Below are positions 62,925 to 64,000 of a DNA stretch of 64,000 nucleotides, piece after piece. How positions within the stretch are numbered: position 1 is the stretch's first letter; the number at the start of each line of letters is the position of its first letter. The stretch lies in NCBI GenBank assembly GCA_030433215.1, contig JAUIMC010000018.1, forward strand, positions 1 through 64,000, read 5' to 3'. Below the pieces are notes generated by a model. That model was not told the origin of the DNA. It worked only from the letters and a program-made list of their open reading frames with translations, and ran no database searches. This DNA is from Alphaproteobacteria bacterium (lineage in GTDB: Bacteria > Pseudomonadota > Alphaproteobacteria > Caulobacterales > Parvularculaceae). Position numbers and translations under genes: made by a program.

Positions 62925-64000
62925 TCTGGATCCCTACACGCCGCCGCCGCGTCTTGAACGGATCAGCGATTATCCGTCATATTACATGGCGCAGACGCCG
63001 AACGCGGAAGCGTTGTCCGGTGCAGGCGGGGCGTATAATTACGCGCAATTCTCCTCGCCTGTGGACAAAGCGGCGCGAGCCATGATTGCTCGTGGCGTTT
63101 GCAAAGGCGACGTGGTTGCGACCCTGTCGCCGCCGCGGTCGGAATTTTTCATCTTGTTTCTCGCCGCGGCGCGCATCGGCGCCATATGGCTTGGGCTTAA
63201 CCCCCGCGCCACGCAGCGCGAACTTGCCCACATTCTTGAAGACGCAAGCCCTGCGCTTTTATTTACGATCGCAAGCTTCCAGAACCGGGATTACCTAGAC
63301 GAACTGGGCGCCCTTGGCGTTAGCGGTTCGCGTATAATCTCTTTTGGCGAGACGGGGGCGACAAATTACGATTCGTTTCTAGCCGCGGGTGATAGCGTGT
63401 CTGGGGAGGCGTTTCGGGCCGCCCTTGAGGACGTGTCGGAGGGCGACCCCGCCCTTATCGTTTACACCTCAGGCACCACCGGCGCACCGAAAGGCGCGCT
63501 GCTGTCTCATGGCGGCATCGTGCGCAGCTTCCATATGCAGCACCAGATGGCGCGCCTCGATAATATCCGTATTTTGAATAATCTGCCGATCAATCACATT
63601 GGCAGCGTCGGAGACGTCTCCTGCTATGCGTTGATCGATGGCGGCATGATCCACTTCATGGAGCATTTCGATCCTGCTGGGTCGCTGCGCGCCATTGATG
63701 AAAATACCTTGACCGTTTGGGGACAAGTGCCGGTGCAGTTTCGTCACTCCCTCGATAGTGACGCCTTTGGGAGGGCCGATCTGTCTTCCTTGCGATTGAT
63801 ATTCTGGAGCGGCGGCGTTGCGCCTTTGGGGCTTGTGGAGGAGCTGAAAGCATTGGCGCCGCGCCTGGTGAATGCTTACGGCATGACCGAGGCGACGAGT
63901 AACGTGGCCTACACGCCAATGGGCGCTGACAGCCGCACGCTGTCTGAAACCGCAGGCAAAGCGGCGCCCGATTGTGAAATCAAAATTGCAGGCGATGAAG
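62914..64000 (+). CDS. Acyl-CoA synthetase-like AMP-dependent ligase, 3' end beyond window
   Basis: 362 codons are visible from the ATG at 62914, which lies inside the end of the symporter gene (11-bp overlap). No stop occurs before the window ends. It begins MQSDLDPYTPPPRLERISDY. The adenylate-forming motifs are VYTSGTTGAPKGALLSHGG (about 183-201) and LVNAYGMTEATSNVAY (near 320). The C-terminal lid domain is missing. Such enzymes activate a carboxylic acid with ATP and join it to CoA; NRPS adenylation domains share the fold, but the N-terminus and context favour a free-standing catabolic CoA ligase. Likely substrate: the acid imported by the adjacent carriers. Confidence 0.9.
   Translation, partial: MQSDLDPYTPPPRLERISDYPSYYMAQTPNAEALSGAGGAYNYAQFSSPVDKAARAMIARGVCKGDVVATLSPPRSEFFILFLAAARIGAIWLGLNPRATQRELAHILEDASPALLFTIASFQNRDYLDELGALGVSGSRIISFGETGATNYDSFLAAGDSVSGEAFRAALEDVSEGDPALIVYTSGTTGAPKGALLSHGGIVRSFHMQHQMARLDNIRILNNLPINHIGSVGDVSCYALIDGGMIHFMEHFDPAGSLRAIDENTLTVWGQVPVQFRHSLDSDAFGRADLSSLRLIFWSGGVAPLGLVEELKALAPRLVNAYGMTEATSNVAYTPMGADSRTLSETAGKAAPDCEIKIAGDE

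Noticed and set aside
62914-64000. AMP-dependent enzyme considered as a non-ribosomal peptide synthetase start
   Set aside because: No condensation or carrier domain precedes it, it overlaps a transporter gene, and the visible part is that of a stand-alone CoA ligase; the missing C-terminus leaves a small doubt.

Overview
The window is GC-rich (coding DNA dominated by gcg, ggc and gcc codons), densely coded, and reads as an alphaproteobacterial chromosome. Supporting markers are an ScfR/RamB-type regulator beside the glyoxylate-shunt genes, a DUF465 protein, a Bpt aminoacyltransferase, CHASE2/FecR signalling proteins, two TRAP transporters and four large TonB-dependent receptors. This suite recalls Hyphomonadales, Parvularculales, Caulobacterales or sphingomonad relatives; the exact order is inference. 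I see no insertion sequence, prophage, integrase, CRISPR array or rRNA.

Layout. 1-5.5 kb: glyoxylate shunt (5' end of aceA, a divergent ScfR-type regulator, glcB) and a ferredoxin-NAD reductase. 5.5-9.4 kb: a TakP-like TRAP transporter (dctP-dctQ-dctM) behind a small Cys-rich lipoprotein. 9.5-18.1 kb: housekeeping and lipid genes (bpt, SLC13 permease, flavin reductase plus beta-hydroxyacid dehydrogenase, FadL porin, long-chain-type acyl-CoA dehydrogenase, GNAT, TRIC/YicG channel, DUF465). 18.2-18.5 kb: tRNA-Gly(TCC) and tRNA-Leu(TAA). 18.5-24.1 kb: a CHASE2 histidine kinase and a FecR protein with a Gly/Asn-rich repeat tail, divergent from a ShlB-type two-partner-secretion pore. 24.2-30.2 kb: YeiH exporter, a Rieske oxygenase/CMD/PepSY/LysR module and an unrecognised protein. 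30.8-44.2 kb: two TonB receptors flanking an NhaC antiporter, a DsbD-TlpA fusion and a large Asp-box/VPS10-like lipoprotein.

44.2-64 kb is the most unusual part. It holds three serine beta-lactamase-fold hydrolases, a P1/DmpA-type peptidase, an M81 (MlrC-type) metallopeptidase, two TonB receptors, a second TRAP transporter, a bile-acid-symporter-family permease, a DUF1611/DgcN-like protein, a short-chain dehydrogenase, a phytanoyl-CoA-dioxygenase-family enzyme, a TetR regulator and an acyl-CoA-synthetase-like enzyme that runs off the end. The hydrolase set resembles an mlr (microcystin) degradation kit without mlrA, joined to DmpA and DgcN-like functions. I infer uptake and dismantling of a non-ribosomal or D-/beta-amino-acid-containing (lipo)peptide, with CoA activation of the released acid. 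Four intergenic regions of this cluster share a TGACYTCA-containing, imperfectly palindromic motif; in two it sits inside a sigma70-like promoter whose 15-bp core TTGAAACTGACCTCA is identical. This points to one regulon, possibly controlled by the local TetR protein.

Recurring architecture: genes are packed with ATGA/GTGA start-stop overlaps, and three convergent pairs interleave their stop codons in 4 bp.
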